Source of the DNA: Pleurodeles waltl
Taxonomy: Eukaryota > Chordata > Amphibia > Caudata > Salamandridae
NCBI RefSeq assembly: GCF_031143425.1
Contig: NC_090442.1
Span: 430,049,776-430,113,775, forward strand
Direction: 5' to 3'
DNA length: 64,000 nucleotides
The notes beneath the pieces are model-generated. The model saw nothing but the letters and a program-made list of their open reading frames with translations. It did not search any database and was not told the DNA's origin. Of the stretch, positions 10,301 through 22,899 are shown piece after piece. The position numbers and the translations under genes are program-made. Each line of letters opens with the position of its first letter. The stretch's first letter is position 1.

Positions 10301-12399
10301 TGTTAGACTTTTGCTTATGCAGGGTCATCCTGAATCTTTTTGCCTCCTGCCTACTATTTTTTTCTGACCTGTCGGTGTTGGCTTTTGATCTCTGAGCACT
10401 TTCCTACTGCTAACCAGTGCTAAAGTGCATTTGCTCTCCGTGTAAATTGTATGTAATTGACTTATCCATGATTGGCCTATTTGATTTACTAGTAAGGTGC
10501 ACTAGAGGTGCCAGGGCCTGTAAATCAAATGCTACTAGTGGGCCTGCAGCACTGGTTGTGCCATCCACATAAGTAGCTCTGTAATCATGTCTCAGACCTG
10601 CCACTGCAGTGTCTGTGTGTGTATTTTTACACTGTAAATTTGACTTGGCAAGTGTACCCACTTGCCAGGCCTAAACCTTCCCTTTTCTTACATGTAAGGC
10701 ACCCCTAAGGTAGGCCCTAGGTAGCCCCAAGGGCAGGGTGCAGTGTATGGATAAGGTAGGACATATAGGAATGTGGTTTATATGTCCTGAAAGTGAAATA
10801 CTGCCAATTTCGTTTTTCACTGTTGCAAGGCCTGTCTCTCTCATAGGATAATATGGGGGCTACCTTTAAATATGATTAAAGTGTAGATTCCCCTAGAGAG
10901 TAGATGGACATGTAGAGTTTGGGGTCCCTGAACTCACAATTAAAAAATACATCTTTTAGTAACATTGATTTTAAGATTGTGCGTTTGAAAATGCCACTTT
11001 TAGAAAGTGAGCATTTTCTTGCTTAAACCATTCTGTGACTCTGCCTTGTTTGTGGATTCCCTGTCTGGGTCAGTTTGACAGTTGGGTTGTTTTTCACCTC
11101 GCACTAGACAGTGACACAAAGGGGGCTGGGATGTAACCTGCATTTCCTGATTAGCCATCTCTGCTAGGAGGGAGGGGTGGAGTGGTCACTCTCATCTGAA
11201 AGGACTGTGCCTGCCTCTGACAATGCCGGCTCCGACCCCCTGGTGTGTGTCTGAGGCCTTGCCTGGGCAAGGCAGGATTTCACAAGTAGGTGTGAGTCCC
11301 CTTTGAAGAAAGGAGACTTGAAAGACTAAAATGGGTATAAGAAGGGCACCCAAATCTACAGACTTGAGAAAACGCTTCTGGAACCAAGAGGAACCTCTGC
11401 CTGGAGAGGAGCTGATAGCTGAGGAAGAAGTGCTGCCCTGCCTGTGACTGTGCTTTGTGGAGCTTTCCTGCAGTGCTGCTTCTGCCAGAGTAAGTTGGCA
11501 AAGACTGGACTTTGTGTGCCTTCCATCTTGTGAAGAAATCTCCAAGGGCTTGATTTAGAACTTGCCTCCTGTTGTTTGAAGTCTCAGGGACAGCAAAGAC
11601 TTCTCTCTGCCAGCACCTGGAGTCTCTGGAGAGACTCCTGCTCTGACAAGTGGTGCCCGATCCAGTCCCTGGTCCCTTGAAAGAAAAGCTGGTGGAAATC
11701 CAAGGAAATCGACTTCGGACAACTCCGGACCGACGCCGCTGCTGAATCCGGTAATGCCGCCTGCACCTGACGCCGTGACCTTCGCTGGAACGCGACACTC
11801 TTCGCAGGTCTGACGCCGCAGCAGCCCCGCTGAAGTCCGCGACTCCGTGGAAGTCACCGCACCACGTCGTGACCGACGCCGCTCGAAGTGCACGGATTCA
11901 ACGTTTCACACAGACGCCGCGATTCCCGACTTCGCGCATTGGCTTGTTTTCACTCTTCACCAAAGGTACTGTACTTGGGGGTCTACACGACTCCGTGTCC
12001 GGCACCGCTGGTGTCGGCTTGCTGGGAACGACTTGTTAACATCTCATCGAAGCATTTTTGTTTCTAAGTGCTATTTTTGAGTTTAATCTTTAAAAATTCA
12101 TAACTTGACTTGTGTATGTCGGATTTTTGTCGCTTTGGTCTTGTTTTGTTTAGATAAATATTTCCTATTTTTCTAAACCAGTGTTGTGTCATTTTGTAGT
12201 GTTTTCATTAAGTTACTGTGTGTGTTTGTACAAATACTTTACACCTAGCACTCTGAAGTTAAGGCTACTGCTCTGCCAAGCTACCAAGGGGGTAAGCAGG
12301 GGTTAGCTGAGGGTGATTCTCTTTTACCCTGACTAGGGTGAGGGTCCTTGCTTGAACAGGGGGTAACCTGACTGTCAACCAAAGACCCCATTTCTAACA
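10301..12399 (+). repeat. Solo LTR of the same family, with 5-bp target duplication
   Basis: TGTTAGAC...TTTCTAACA, 2099 bp, clearly homologous along its length to the LTR at 79 but more diverged. It is flanked by GGGTA at 10296-10300 and 12400-12404, the 5-bp duplication expected of LTR integration. The absence of internal sequence indicates LTR-LTR recombination after insertion. It lies inside the TTAA-flanked element and so is younger than it. Confidence 0.9.
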
Positions 12400-13339
12400 G
12401 GGTATATAAGAGCCTTGATTTCTTTTCTCCTTGCGTTGCAACACTGCTCTGGGGTGATTATGGTCCTGCTGGTTTTCTCGCTGATATCCAGTTTTTCTCT
12501 TGTTTTTTCCTGTTTTTTCCTGTGCTTGGCCTGGTTCAAGATTCTGATTTTTTCCTTGTGTCTCCCTTTCTTCCAAGGAGGTCCCATATAGAGGTTTTTT
12601 CCCTACGGGGTTTTTCCTCAGGGACTCCTTCTTGAGGGCAGGGACTGTATTGGCGTATACTGTCAACAGCACCGTGGCTACCGGATAGGGTCGCCCCAAC
12701 CTCGGTCAGAGCCAGACCTGTAAAAACCAAGGCTGCAGTTCTGAAAAGTAGACAACATTCTGAATTCATCAAGGGGTCATTTGAGTAGATCCTACAAGGT
12801 TTTCCTACAGAAAATAACAGCTACAATAACAAAATATTGAAATTGACGTAAAAAAACAGCCATTTCTCTTCACGTTTTACTCTGTAACTTTTTCCTGCCA
12901 TGTCAGATTTTCAAAAGCAATATACTGTTATGTCTGCTGGACTCTTCTGGTTGCAGAGATCTATAGGGCTTGTAGGTTTATCAAGACCCCTATGTACCCA
13001 GAGCAAATAAGCGAGCTGCACCTTGCAATGGGTTTTCGCTGTATACCGGGAATACACCAATTCATTTGGTGAAATATAAAAAGTGAAAAATAGGTATCAA
13101 GGAAACCTTTATATTTCCAAAATGGGCACAAAATAAGGTTTTGAGAAGCTCTCATGGCCCAAATGTAAAACCAAAACCCGAAATAATCAAATTTCCTCTT
13201 GCTTGCCATTGGGATAATATCTTTTTTGTGTGCGGGGGAGAGCTGAAAGACTGTTACTCCCTTCAGTTGGGGTGGGGGCATAACCATGCCCATACTGGTT
13301 GGTAGCCACCACAACACTACTTTTTTTCTTTTAATTCCC

Positions 13340-14240
13340 TGGCATCCAGTAGGCATTCTGCCCCCCCTGGGGAGTGGATCGGGGGTATTTGCCCCATCTG
13401 CCCACCGTTGGGCAGAACAACTTTGTCCCCATTTATTTGGGGTGGGATATGGCCATACCCCCACCCTCTTTTTAAAAAAAAAATCTTCTCTGGTCTCTGA
13501 TGGGCTTTCTGGCCCCCTTGGTGGCACATGGGCCTTACAAAAATAGGCCAACCTGTCCCTGGGGGAGGAGGCAGAAATGGCCAACAGTAATGTGCCCCCA
13601 TGGGGCGTGACCCTTGCCCAAGGGGCTGCCCCAAAACAAAACAAAATACACATACACTCACACACACACAAATTCCTGGTGTCTAAGTGGTTTCTGCCCC
13701 CCTGTGGGCAGATGGCCTAATAGAAATAGGTTGTTCTGCCCCTAAGTGGGGCAGAAATGGCCTAAAATAAATGTGCACCCCAGGGGAGCGAACCTTACCT
13801 AAAGGGTCGCTCCCCATCATTAAAAAAAAAAAAAAAAGAAATCCCAGGTGCCTAGTGGTTTCTGCCACCTTTGGGGCAGATTGGCCTAAGCAAACTAGGC
13901 TGATCTGCCCTCAAGGGGGGCAGAAATGGCCTAAAATAAAATTGCCCCCAGGGGAGGGACCCTTGCCTAAGGGGTTGTTCCCCATCTGTAAAAAAAAAAA
14001 AAAAAAAAAAAACCCTGGTGCCTAGTGGTTTCTGACCCCCTTGGGGGCAGGTCGGCCTAATGAATATAGGCCGATCTGCCCCCAAGGGGGGCAGAAATGG
14101 CCTAGAATAAATTTGCCCCCCAGGGGAGCAACCCTTTAGTGAAATTGTCATAAAACAAGAAAATACCTAGTGTCTAGTGGTTTCTGCCCCCTTTGGGGGC
14201 AGATTGCCCTAAATAAAAGGCAGATCTGCCCTCAAGGCCT
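13340..14240. repeat. ~168-bp tandem array, each unit with two hairpins and an A-run
   Basis: About six units starting near 13345, 13515, 13688, 13857, 14028 and 14180. The clearest unit has 32-bp inverted arms at 14029-14060 and 14066-14097 with about three mismatches. A second, shorter hairpin built on GGGGAGCGA/TCGCTCCCC is clear at 13783-13815. Runs of 15-22 A separate some units. Long frames through the array are side effects of its composition. Confidence 0.75.
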
Positions 14241-14430
14241 TTCCTTTCCTTTCATGCCTCTGCCTGCCCCCACCTCCCGAACGGAAGAGAAATGCTTGCA
14301 TTTATCTTCAGGATCGTGCTGAAAGCTCAGCTTCCAGTGTGATGGGAGGTGACCTCTGATGAGCTCAGCACGCGATTGCATGCTGATGTCATCAGACGTC
14401 ACTGGACGTCTTTGGCTGCGACGAGGTTAA

Positions 14431-15790
14431 AGATCCGTTTCATTTATTTGTTTATCAGTTTCTTTTTTTCTTTAGTTTGTGTTATTTTTTATAGGCTATC
14501 ACGCAGATTCGGATTAATGCTAAAAGGTCACTTGCTGGCAGCTTCAGTTATCATGTGTGTGATCCTGTGTGGCCTCTGTTCCTACAACTAGTAGCCATAT
14601 TGGAATGTATTGTTAACACTGCTCAACACTTTAAAATGTCTGCCACTTGCATTATAATGCACTTGTTGATTGGCTGGGGGACGGCAGCAGTGCCTGTGTC
14701 ACATGGCCATTGCTGAAACTAGTGGATAGGGCTCCTCATCATTGCTGATGCAATGCTAAGGAAGCAGCACTCGCGTATGGCGGCTCCGTAATGGCTGACA
14801 TGAACAGTCACAGAGTGTCAGAATGAATGGACAGTCAGAGAGGTGCCACTTTACGAAAACCTCCCTTAAGTGAATGCACATTACTCGTGAAGATGGAATA
14901 TTGGGCCTCGGATCCAGCACACCAAAAGCAGTATGGCAGGACTCAAAGATCTGGTATGAGAGAGGCCTTTTTAAATGGTCTGAGCAGAGAGTGAGAGAGT
15001 CAAGTCACTGGTGGTTTCAGGAGCTGGTGGCCCTCTTTCTGCTGTCTTTTGTCACCCATGTGTGCATGACTTTGCTGGTGAAGAGGTGAAAAGGAAAAAT
15101 TGTTCTTGGAAGATGGTTTCTCACTGACTCTGAAACAGATCACTGTGGTTTATAGCTGTTTGAACTATCATTACTTTTCTAAGGTGGCGAGAGACAGCCT
15201 CTTCCCTTCTCTGATGGATTTTACTTGGGCACTCAATTTTTGTTTACTTCTCTGCTTTTTAGTAATGTTGAAAATGAAATCATATATTGGTCACAACTTC
15301 CCTCTTAAAAATAAGCAGCCCTATAGAAACCTGGATTCTGAAACACTTTCAGGCCTGTCAGCTAGAGGGGAAGCATGCCTGAATATATCAAGGCCTACAA
15401 CCACTAACAAGATATCTAAAGGATTACTTACATATTATGCAGAAGAATCAATTCAGGAAAATCCTCCAAAAGCCAGTTTTTCCATAGGTCTGGTTTATGA
15501 GAAAAGAAGCTGTTCAGCGCCCACAGACCTAGTTGTTTTACCGTCAGTGTTAAGGAGAAAAGAGGTCTACCACCGCAAGACTGGTGTAGGGGCTCATCAG
15601 GGCAAAGCCAGGCCTATGCCTTCTTCATTAAACATTCAGCATGAAACCCTCTAATTAGCGCGCAGATTGAGATTTGGGAGCAGCTCAAATTTCTTCCACC
15701 AGCATCATGGCTTTACCCACAGATACGTCCACCACAGGCAACTTGTCGTTCTGACAGAATGCAGAACATCAGCTTTATCAGAATGCTTTG
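14431..15790. other. Unassigned sequence with an open 184-codon frame
   Basis: The longest frame runs 15100-15654 (+), 184 codons, with a hydrophobic stretch at about residues 38-58. No family is recognised. It sits just upstream of recognisable LINE ORF1 sequence, so it may be the 5' region of that LINE. A 71-codon frame at 14874-15089 is similarly anonymous. Neither is called as a gene. Confidence 0.25.
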
Positions 15791-15899
15791 ACTGGTTAAA
15801 TTAGCTCAATGTCCAACAAGGAAATGTAATATTTTACTTCTCCTCAAGTTTGTACAGTTTCAACAAAGCCTTTGAAAGACTCCTCCACTGTTCCCCAGC

Positions 15900-16500
15900 C
15901 TCTCATCCAATTGTTGGAAACAAGTTTGCAGGAGATTAGAGAATTTAAGATCTCACAAGAGTAGCAATGATCAAACTTGCAAAATCAGTTAACAAGCATT
16001 GAGAATAAACTTTTGTTCATTATTGGCCAGCTTGCAGAGGTTGAGTAGTATTTATCAGATCTTGAAGATCAGCAGAGACAACTGCAGAAACATTCGGAAT
16101 ATTTTAAAAAATAGATCAGTGCCTTAAAGGAAAAGCAATATGAGTTGGGGAATCATTTGTGCCCTTCCAACCTGATGTTTATCAGAATTCCAGAAAATGT
16201 TGATGGATTGGAGGGGATGAAATTGAAAAACTTGTTCAAAAATACATTTTGCCTGACTTTACAACAGATCGCACAATAATGGGGAGCACTCTGAGTTTCT
16301 GGTCCAATCAAGAATGCCCAAGCAAAGCATCTGTGAACAGTCTTGGTGAACTTCTTAGATTTAGAACGAATTCTGCTCCAAGCAAGACAACAGAAATAAT
16401 TTGGTTCAACAGAGGAATTTTCCTTTCAACTCTTTCCAGACATGACAGTGGCAGCAGCTATGAGGCACAGAGACTTTCAAAGTCTGCTGGACCCATTTAA
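15900..16500 (+). pseudogene. LINE ORF1 remnant
   Basis: Translation over stops gives a heptad-like coiled segment followed by NLMFIRIPENVDG and an acidic stretch. This resembles the RNA-recognition segment of L1/Tx1 ORF1 proteins, the nucleic-acid chaperone that coats the LINE RNA. An open piece continues at 16249-16500. Frame breaks before 16240 rule out a working protein. Confidence 0.5.
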
Positions 16501-17219
16501 AACTCTTGGGTCCATATGTGGAATGAGCTTGTGCAGTTTTTTTTTGCTTCATTTTGTTTACAGCACAGGCTGCTGAGCCATATCTACAAGGTGACGCAAA
16601 GTCACTTTGAGTGGCTTTACATGTCCTTGTAGATATGAATTAGGGCAAAGCAGCCCAGGTCACTGTCTTGCCTTACTTTGCATCACGGATGCAATTTCAT
16701 GTGTGTTGTTTGGGTGTCCCACACAACATCCATGGGATTTGATGCATTCCCAGACTTACAAGGTTTAGTAAACCTACGAATGAGTTAAAAATCTATGCCA
16801 CCTGAGGGGTAGCATAAGACTGATGCAACGGGGATAAATATCTTTATTTTTCCCCATTTTGTCCTCTTTCTTTGTGTGGTGCATTCTTCAGCACACATAG
16901 AAAGAGAAAATCACCTCCATTAATTGTTTTTGTGCTGTAAGGTGTTTGTTTCGTCTTGCACAAAAACAATCATCCCACAACACAGGTACCCTTGTACCAT
17001 AATGCAAGGGTGCCTGCGCTGGTGCTAGGCAGCAATTTCTGAACCAGTGTAGGTGGAGAGGACATACGTGTGCTGTATCTTGTAAATATGGCACATTTGT
17101 GCCCTGTCCCGGTGGCCCAGGGAGGCACAGCAAGCCACTGACAAAATGCAGCTGTTAAAAAAAAAAAATCTTCTGATCCTAGTTTTAAATGAACAACCTA
17201 GGGGGGCGATCATTTTAAG
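16501..17219. other. Unidentified insertion between ORF1 and reverse transcriptase
   Basis: About 700 bp where a LINE endonuclease would be expected. It holds a perfect 12-bp inverted repeat, ATATCTACAAGG at 16580-16591 and its complement at 16625-16636, enclosing a smaller palindrome (GTGAC...GTCAC), and an A-run at 17159-17168. Family not recognised. Confidence 0.35.
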
Positions 17220-18440
17220 CACAGTTGCAATAGTAAAGTTGAAAAAGTAGTTGAATTCTTAGCAAACTGCAAAGCAAGTGGAGAAGATAATTTTCCTGCC
17301 CACATTTTTAAAAGGTTTGCTAAGATATTGAGTCCATACATTGTACTGCTTGAGAATCACATCTTGCAGGTGGGTGCTATTCCTCCAACTTTTAATACTG
17401 AGATAATAGTAAGCTTTTTAAAATAGAGTAAGGACCGTGAAAATCAGAATTCGTTCAGACCAATTAGCCTGATCAATTCTGATCATAAATTTATTACAAC
17501 ACTCTTAGCAAATAGATTAAATTCAGTTGTGAATCTGTTGATAAAGATCAACATGAGTTTACTTCTAGTTGAAGCTCTCGACTTCTTTAACACTAAGCAG
17601 ATCCCGGCTCACATTTGTTTGGACACTAAAAAGGCCTTTGATCTGCTGAACTGGGAGAGCCTTTATTTAATTTTAGAAGCATTTTGATTTTGGTAACAAT
17701 ATTGAAACAGCTTTACAAAACCGCATGCTCTAGGCTTATTGTAAATTCTATGGAAGCTGGCATTTGCAAAGTCAGTCAAGGGGCAAGGCAAGGTTTTACA
17801 TTCTCTCCCATTTTACTTGTGTTTTTTTATAGAACCATTGACAATAGCGATCAGAACAAGCAACCAAATCAAGGCCGCCAATAATGGAATTTCCAAAATA
17901 AAGTTCTGCTCCAATTATGTCATGCTTATTTTCAGTCCCATGGTAGAAGTCCAGCACAGATTCTTTGAGCTATTTGCTCAGTTCCAGGACCTAGGTGTCT
18001 ATACAATTAATAAAGGGAAAGCCAACACTTTTATATGTAACGGCACTTTAAAAAAACGTATTGTCAGACTAACTCCCATTAGTTAATTTTAATCCTAAAC
18101 ACTGTTTATAGATAGCCACAACAGCTAATATTCAGAATCTGTATGATTTTAATTTTATATCTTTAGTGGGTACATTAAATCCCTATTCTCTAAGTGAACT
18201 CCCTTCCTCTTTTATTTATGACCAGTGTTGTTTAATATGAATTTTACATATTCAATTTTGTTAGCAAATTGAGAGTTTGATTTCAGTTTTTATCCGGAAG
18301 AACAATTCTCCACATCTGGTTCTCCATGTATTATACACATCAACAGAGGATGGAGGGCTAGGGCTCCTCTATCTAAAGAAGTACTACTTCGCCAATTTTG
18401 CACATTTTGTTTCTCGTTTTATAATATGAATTTATCAGCC
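17220..18440 (+). pseudogene. LINE ORF2 reverse transcriptase remnant
   Basis: Conserved L1-type blocks appear in order across frame breaks: SFRPISLINSDHK, the KAFDLLNW block holding the first palm Asp, then LYKTACSRLIVNS with a degraded GxRQG block (ARQGFTFSP). The catalytic FADD-type block is not clear. In-frame stops occur near 17425 and 17686. Confidence 0.65.
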
Positions 18441-18462
18441 AATAAATTAGAGAATAGCTAAT

Positions 18463-20645
18463 TGTTAGACCTGACAGCCTTAGGGTGGTCACCCCTAACT
18501 TTTTGCCTGTCTCCTTCCAATTTTAAGATACTGTTTTTGCTGGTTTTTAGACTCTGCACACTTTACCACTGCTAACCAGTGCTAAAGTGCATATACTCTC
18601 TCCCTTTAAACATGGTAACATTGGATCTCACCCAATTGGACTATTTAATTTGCTTATAAGTTCCTAGTAGAGTGCACTATGTGCGCCCAGGGCCTGTAGA
18701 TTAAATGCTACTAGTGGCCTGCAGCACTGATTGTGCCACCCACTTAAGTAGCCCCTTCACCTTGTCTCAGGCCTGCCATTGCAAGGCCTGTGTGTGCAGT
18801 TTCACTGCCAATTCAACTTGGCATTTAAAAATAGTTGCCAAGCCTAAACCTCCCCTTTTTTCTACATATAAGACACCCCTACGGTATGCCCTAGGTAACC
18901 CATAGGGCAGGGTGCTGTGTAGACAAAAGGCAGGACATGTACCTATATAGTTTACATGTCCTGGTACTGTAAGACTCCTAACTTCGTCTTTACACTCCTG
19001 TGAGGCCTGCTCCCTTCATTGGCTAACATTGGGGCTGCCCTCACACATTGTTTGAGTGGTAGCTGCTGATCTGAACGGAGTAGGAAGGTCATATTTAGTA
19101 TGGCCAGAATGGTGATATAAAATCCTGCTGTCTGGTGAAGTTGGATTTAATATTACTATTTTAGAAATACTACTTTTAGAAAGTGAGCATTTCTCTGCAA
19201 CTAAATCTTTCTGTGTCTTACAATCTACTCTGAATGGGTTTAGTTGACAGCTCCTTGTGCATTCACTCAGACACACCCCAAACACAGGATACTCAGCCTC
19301 ACTTGCACACATCTGCATTTTGAGTGGGTCTTCCTGGGCTGGTGTAGGGTGGAAGGCCTGCTCTCACACAAAAGACTGCCACACACCCTACTGGGACCCT
19401 GGCAGACAGGATTGAACTGAAAGGGGACCTGGTACACTTCTAAGCCACTCCTTGAAGTCTCCCCCACTTCAAAGGCCCATTTGGGTACATAAAAAGGGCC
19501 TCTGCCCCTACCAATTCAGACACTTCCTGGAGAAAAAACTTGTAACCAGAACCTGCACCCTGCCAAGAAGAACTGCCTGGCTGCCCAAAGGACTCACCTG
19601 ACTCCTTTTTGTGAAGGACTGCTGCCTTGCTGTTGCCCTGCTGCCTTGCTGCTCGCTGGCTGAGGTGAAGAAGTGCTCTCCAGGGGCTTAGATAGAGTTT
19701 GCCTCCTGTTCCCTGAAGTCTCAGGACCAAAAAGACTTCATCTCTTCAAGAAGGACTCCTTGTGCAGCGAAATTCGACACACAGCCTGCCAGAAATGACA
19801 GACAGCCTGACCTGTGGTGAACATTTCACCGTACGCCTAACTGGAACGACACAGCCTGACTTCGCGACGAGAAGATCGATGCAGCACCAGCGTAGCGACT
19901 GGAAATGTGCAGCACGGCCCACTGGATTGACGCACAGCTGACCTGGAATGACGCAGCCCAACTTCCAGAGAGGAATCAACGCAGCGCCTGCCGTGCAGTA
20001 GAAAGTTTGACCCAACCCCCACCGGATCAACGCAGCTCATGTGACTTCGTCCTGCCAGCGCAGGAAATCCACGCACCGTCTGAGGGCGTCTGAAAACCCC
20101 GTAAACCGAAGAGGATCCATGACCGACCGACGGAAATTGATGCACAGCCGTCCCTGCATGAAAACTAAATGACACATCGCTGAGTGCAGCCTGAGAAATT
20201 GACGCACACCCCTTTGTTTCCACGCTTCTCCTCCTCGGCGGTTCTTTGTGGAGATTTTTCACGGGAACCAGGTACTTTGTGCTTGAAAGAGACCTTGTTT
20301 GCTTTAAAAAGACTTGAGGCACTTTATATCACTTTTCAGTGATACCTCTACATTTACTTATTGCATCTTTGATCGTTTTGACCTGCATTTACCCAGATAC
20401 ATATTATATATTTTTATAAACACTGTGTGGTGTATTTTTGTGGTGCTATATGGTGTTATTGTATGATTTAATGCACAAATACTTTACACATTGCCTTCTA
20501 AGTTAAGCCTGACTGCTCAGTGCCAAGCTACCAGAGGGTGGGCACAGGATAATTTGGATTGTGTGTGACTTACCTTGACTAGAGTGAGGGTCCTTGCTTG
20601 GACATGGGGTAACCTGACTGCCAACCAAAGACCCAATTTTTAACA
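18463..20645 (+). repeat. Older LTR of the same family, inserted in the LINE
   Basis: TGTTAGACCTGACAGCC...TTTTTAACA, 2183 bp, homologous to the LTR at 79 through the GCTAACCAGTGCTAAAGTGC block, the TATA-like box and the AACCAAAGACCC end. Flanking pentamers CTAAT and TTCAT do not match, so any target duplication has decayed or the ends are slightly off. Many GACGC motifs here read GACGCA, AACGCA or TGACGC, consistent with CpG decay. Confidence 0.82.
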
Positions 20646-21778
20646 TTCATCAAGTACAATATTTTCGATTTTATGCACCTGACTAACCCTCCAAATTAAG
20701 TCAGGTATAAGATGATGCTCTGGGCCCTGAAAACAAAAGACCAATTGCTATGATCCTTTTCTATTCCATGTTTGAATGTCACTGCCTGGTTGCAAGCAAT
20801 CAGCTGGCTAGAACGGCCACTTGTAGATAGCAGTATGACTCATAGATCAAGATACTAGGCTGACCTGCAGATATCAGAAGCTCCATATCAATTGGTCTTT
20901 TAATTGGGAATTAAAAAAAAAAAACGAGATCCTAAAGGGGTGAGTCAGTGCTAGTAAAGGATGGCAGTAAATATACTACAGCTATTGGAAGACTAGGCTT
21001 GATGCAGCGAGAGAGACTGATACATTTTCGAAAATGTACCAAAGTTGGGAAGGTTACGAAGCAATGACGATTTCTGAGGAGGTATGGAATAAAATCAACA
21101 GGTTTAATTTTTTCACTTTTGAAAGTAGCTTATTCTTGTCTAGTGCAATTTTATACAAAATAGTTTTTAGATGGAATGCCAGTGTTTATAAATAAAATAA
21201 AATCATGCCGGAAATTCCATATGCCTCTTTTAAATGTTATGCAGAAGCAACAGGTAACTTTTCACACAATGTCTTCGCAGGTTCGAAAATTACGTGTTTT
21301 GGGTATGATGTTTCACAATATTGTCAGACTTACATAGGTTTTATAATTCCCGAGGATCCTCAACATTGTTGGGCTTCTACTTGAATGTGAAAGTGTGTTT
21401 AAAAAAATGCAAAAGAATGTAGATCATAATTTTGGTTGGCATTCACTGATCTTGCAAAATTGGCAGACTTCCAAGATACCTTTGATTGAACAATGGAAAT
21501 CAAAATATTAAAGGGCGAAAAAAGTGAAAAATTGTATGGTTGGAGGTCAGGGTCGTTGCAGAATTTTCTTGAATTGTGGAAAGATTTTGTTTAGAGGAAT
21601 GTGATGACAGATATAAAAAAGAAAGGGACAAGATGGACATTTCTACTCAAATATGTTGGGTTCCTCTTCTAATGAATTTTCAAACTTTTCTTTGAATATT
21701 TTTGTATGTTACATTACATGATGTAAATGAACTGTATATGATTTCTCCAATAAAAAAAGAAACTATTAAAAAAAAAAT
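20646..21778 (+). pseudogene. LINE ORF2 C-terminal remnant and 3' end
   Basis: Near 21140-21340 the translation resembles the C-terminal region of L1-type ORF2 that ends in a Cys/His knuckle, but the cysteines are only partly kept. The sequence closes with CCAATAAAAAAAG and an A-run at 21769-21777, the polyadenylated end of the LINE RNA. Confidence 0.55.
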
Positions 21779-22029
21779 GCCTTTGTTACCTTGCTCACTT
21801 CCGCTGCCTTTTTGACAACTCCCACCTGCAGGCCCTTTTTTCACTCCCTCATCCGTGCCTCACATTCCTCATCCGGCTTCCACATTCTCTTTAAAATGTG
21901 TATTTTTATTAATTTATGCAGTTGCCGATCTTTAGAAGGGGCTGGCAGCTTTGAAGTGATGGTTGGCCACGCTCTTCCTTTTGAGCGCTTCACGTTCTAT
22001 TGCTCTTACAAGTTAAATTACCGTTCTAA
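21779..22029. other. Unassigned sequence between LINE tail and Gypsy LTR
   Basis: Pyrimidine-rich near 21790-21900. No gene or repeat recognised. The exact left edge of the following LTR could lie within it. Confidence 0.25.
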
Positions 22030-22899
22030 CACGCTTTTCGCTATATAAGAATGGTAAACCATAAATTCCTGCTATGCATCATGAAGTATTATTGGATCCA
22101 TTATGAGGCACGAACGTATTGTTTTCTCGTGCTCGGAATGTGCCCCGAGCGAGAATGGAACTTGGGACGTAGTCGGGCGGTGTCAGTTGCTGGAAGCCTC
22201 CCTCCCAGTCGCATCGTGCTGAATAAAGCACTTACTTCAAACCTTTTGTTTGGAGCTTCAATCCACTGGTAATGAGAAGTTGCGACCAGGAGGAAAGTCA
22301 TCGTAAGACCAACATAGTTTCTATCGTTTTCAAGGCAGCCGACGCTGCCTGACTTGCTGTCAACGGTGTTTCTGCGCAGAGCTAGTGAACACGCTGTCAG
22401 CTTATAGATCAGCAGTTGGAAGGTGCCTCCGGATTTCTGACTCCTTGAAAGCAGATCGGTATACTTTTGGTTATTTGGCTATATTGGAGGGGACAGTTTA
22501 CTTTCAGCGCAACATCCAGCTCACGTACTCAACGCTTGTCCGGTGCATGCGGACGTCAGTGTGCCTACATCATCGCACAGCCACATGAAGCTGCTGCGGA
22601 GCTAGGAATCCGAGTGTGTGTATGCTGATTGCTACGCAACCTGTCTGTGCAGAACATCCAGTCCACGTGAGAAAAAAAAGAATGTAAATAAACCTCAACC
22701 TGTCTCTGAGTTTTAGAAGGAAAGGAAAGATGTAAAACTGGAAAATTAGTTGAAACTCGCTAGTCTGTACATTCAGTTCCTATGTCTCTAATTGAATTTA
22801 TTTTTCTGAGCATTGTCTTATTAAGAGGTATGGAGGAGTATTGACTATTAATATGGAGTGACTGAATCTTGGATAGTGACTCATCATGGGGGGTTTTAT

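Larger units (their letters stand above)
9461..14430. mobile_element. piggyBac-like TTAA-flanked element, no transposase, nested insertion inside
   Basis: TTAA at 9461-9464 and 14427-14430 flank ends that read CCCCTTCACTGCC (left) and, reverse-complemented, CCTCGTCGCAGCC (right). These are imperfect inverted repeats beginning with C, as in piggyBac-type elements that insert at TTAA. The interior holds a GC-rich block (about 9800-10080), a solo LTR (10301-12399) and a hairpin-rich tandem array (13340-14240). No transposase frame is seen. Without the LTR the element is about 2.9 kb. The end match is imperfect, so the class is tentative. Confidence 0.45.
15790..21778 (+). mobile_element. L1/Tx1-type LINE, degenerate, split by an LTR
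   Basis: Order of recognisable parts: ORF1 coiled coil and RNA-binding segment (about 15.9-16.5 kb), an unrelated stretch replacing the endonuclease (16.5-17.2 kb), reverse transcriptase (17.2-18.1 kb), the LTR insertion at 18463-20645, the ORF2 C-terminal zinc-knuckle region (about 21.0-21.4 kb), then AATAAA and an A-run ending near 21778. The A-rich end fixes the 3' terminus and orientation. Many stops and frame changes show it is dead. Confidence 0.75.

Noticed and set aside
9803..10395. Overlapping plus-strand ORFs of 82-114 codons rich in Leu/Phe/Ser
   Set aside because: The last runs into the solo LTR, and all lie in pyrimidine-rich non-coding DNA of the TTAA element; hydrophobicity follows from T/C-rich codons.
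12961..13671. 236-codon minus ORF
   Set aside because: It overlaps the start of the hairpin array and has no domain; the length reflects G/C-rich repeat composition.
13621..13672. CA-rich run as a CRISPR or regulatory repeat
   Set aside because: It is a simple CA microsatellite of a few units.
18458..20650. Target duplication for the LTR at 18463
   Set aside because: The flanking pentamers CTAAT and TTCAT agree at only three of five bases, so no duplication is claimed.
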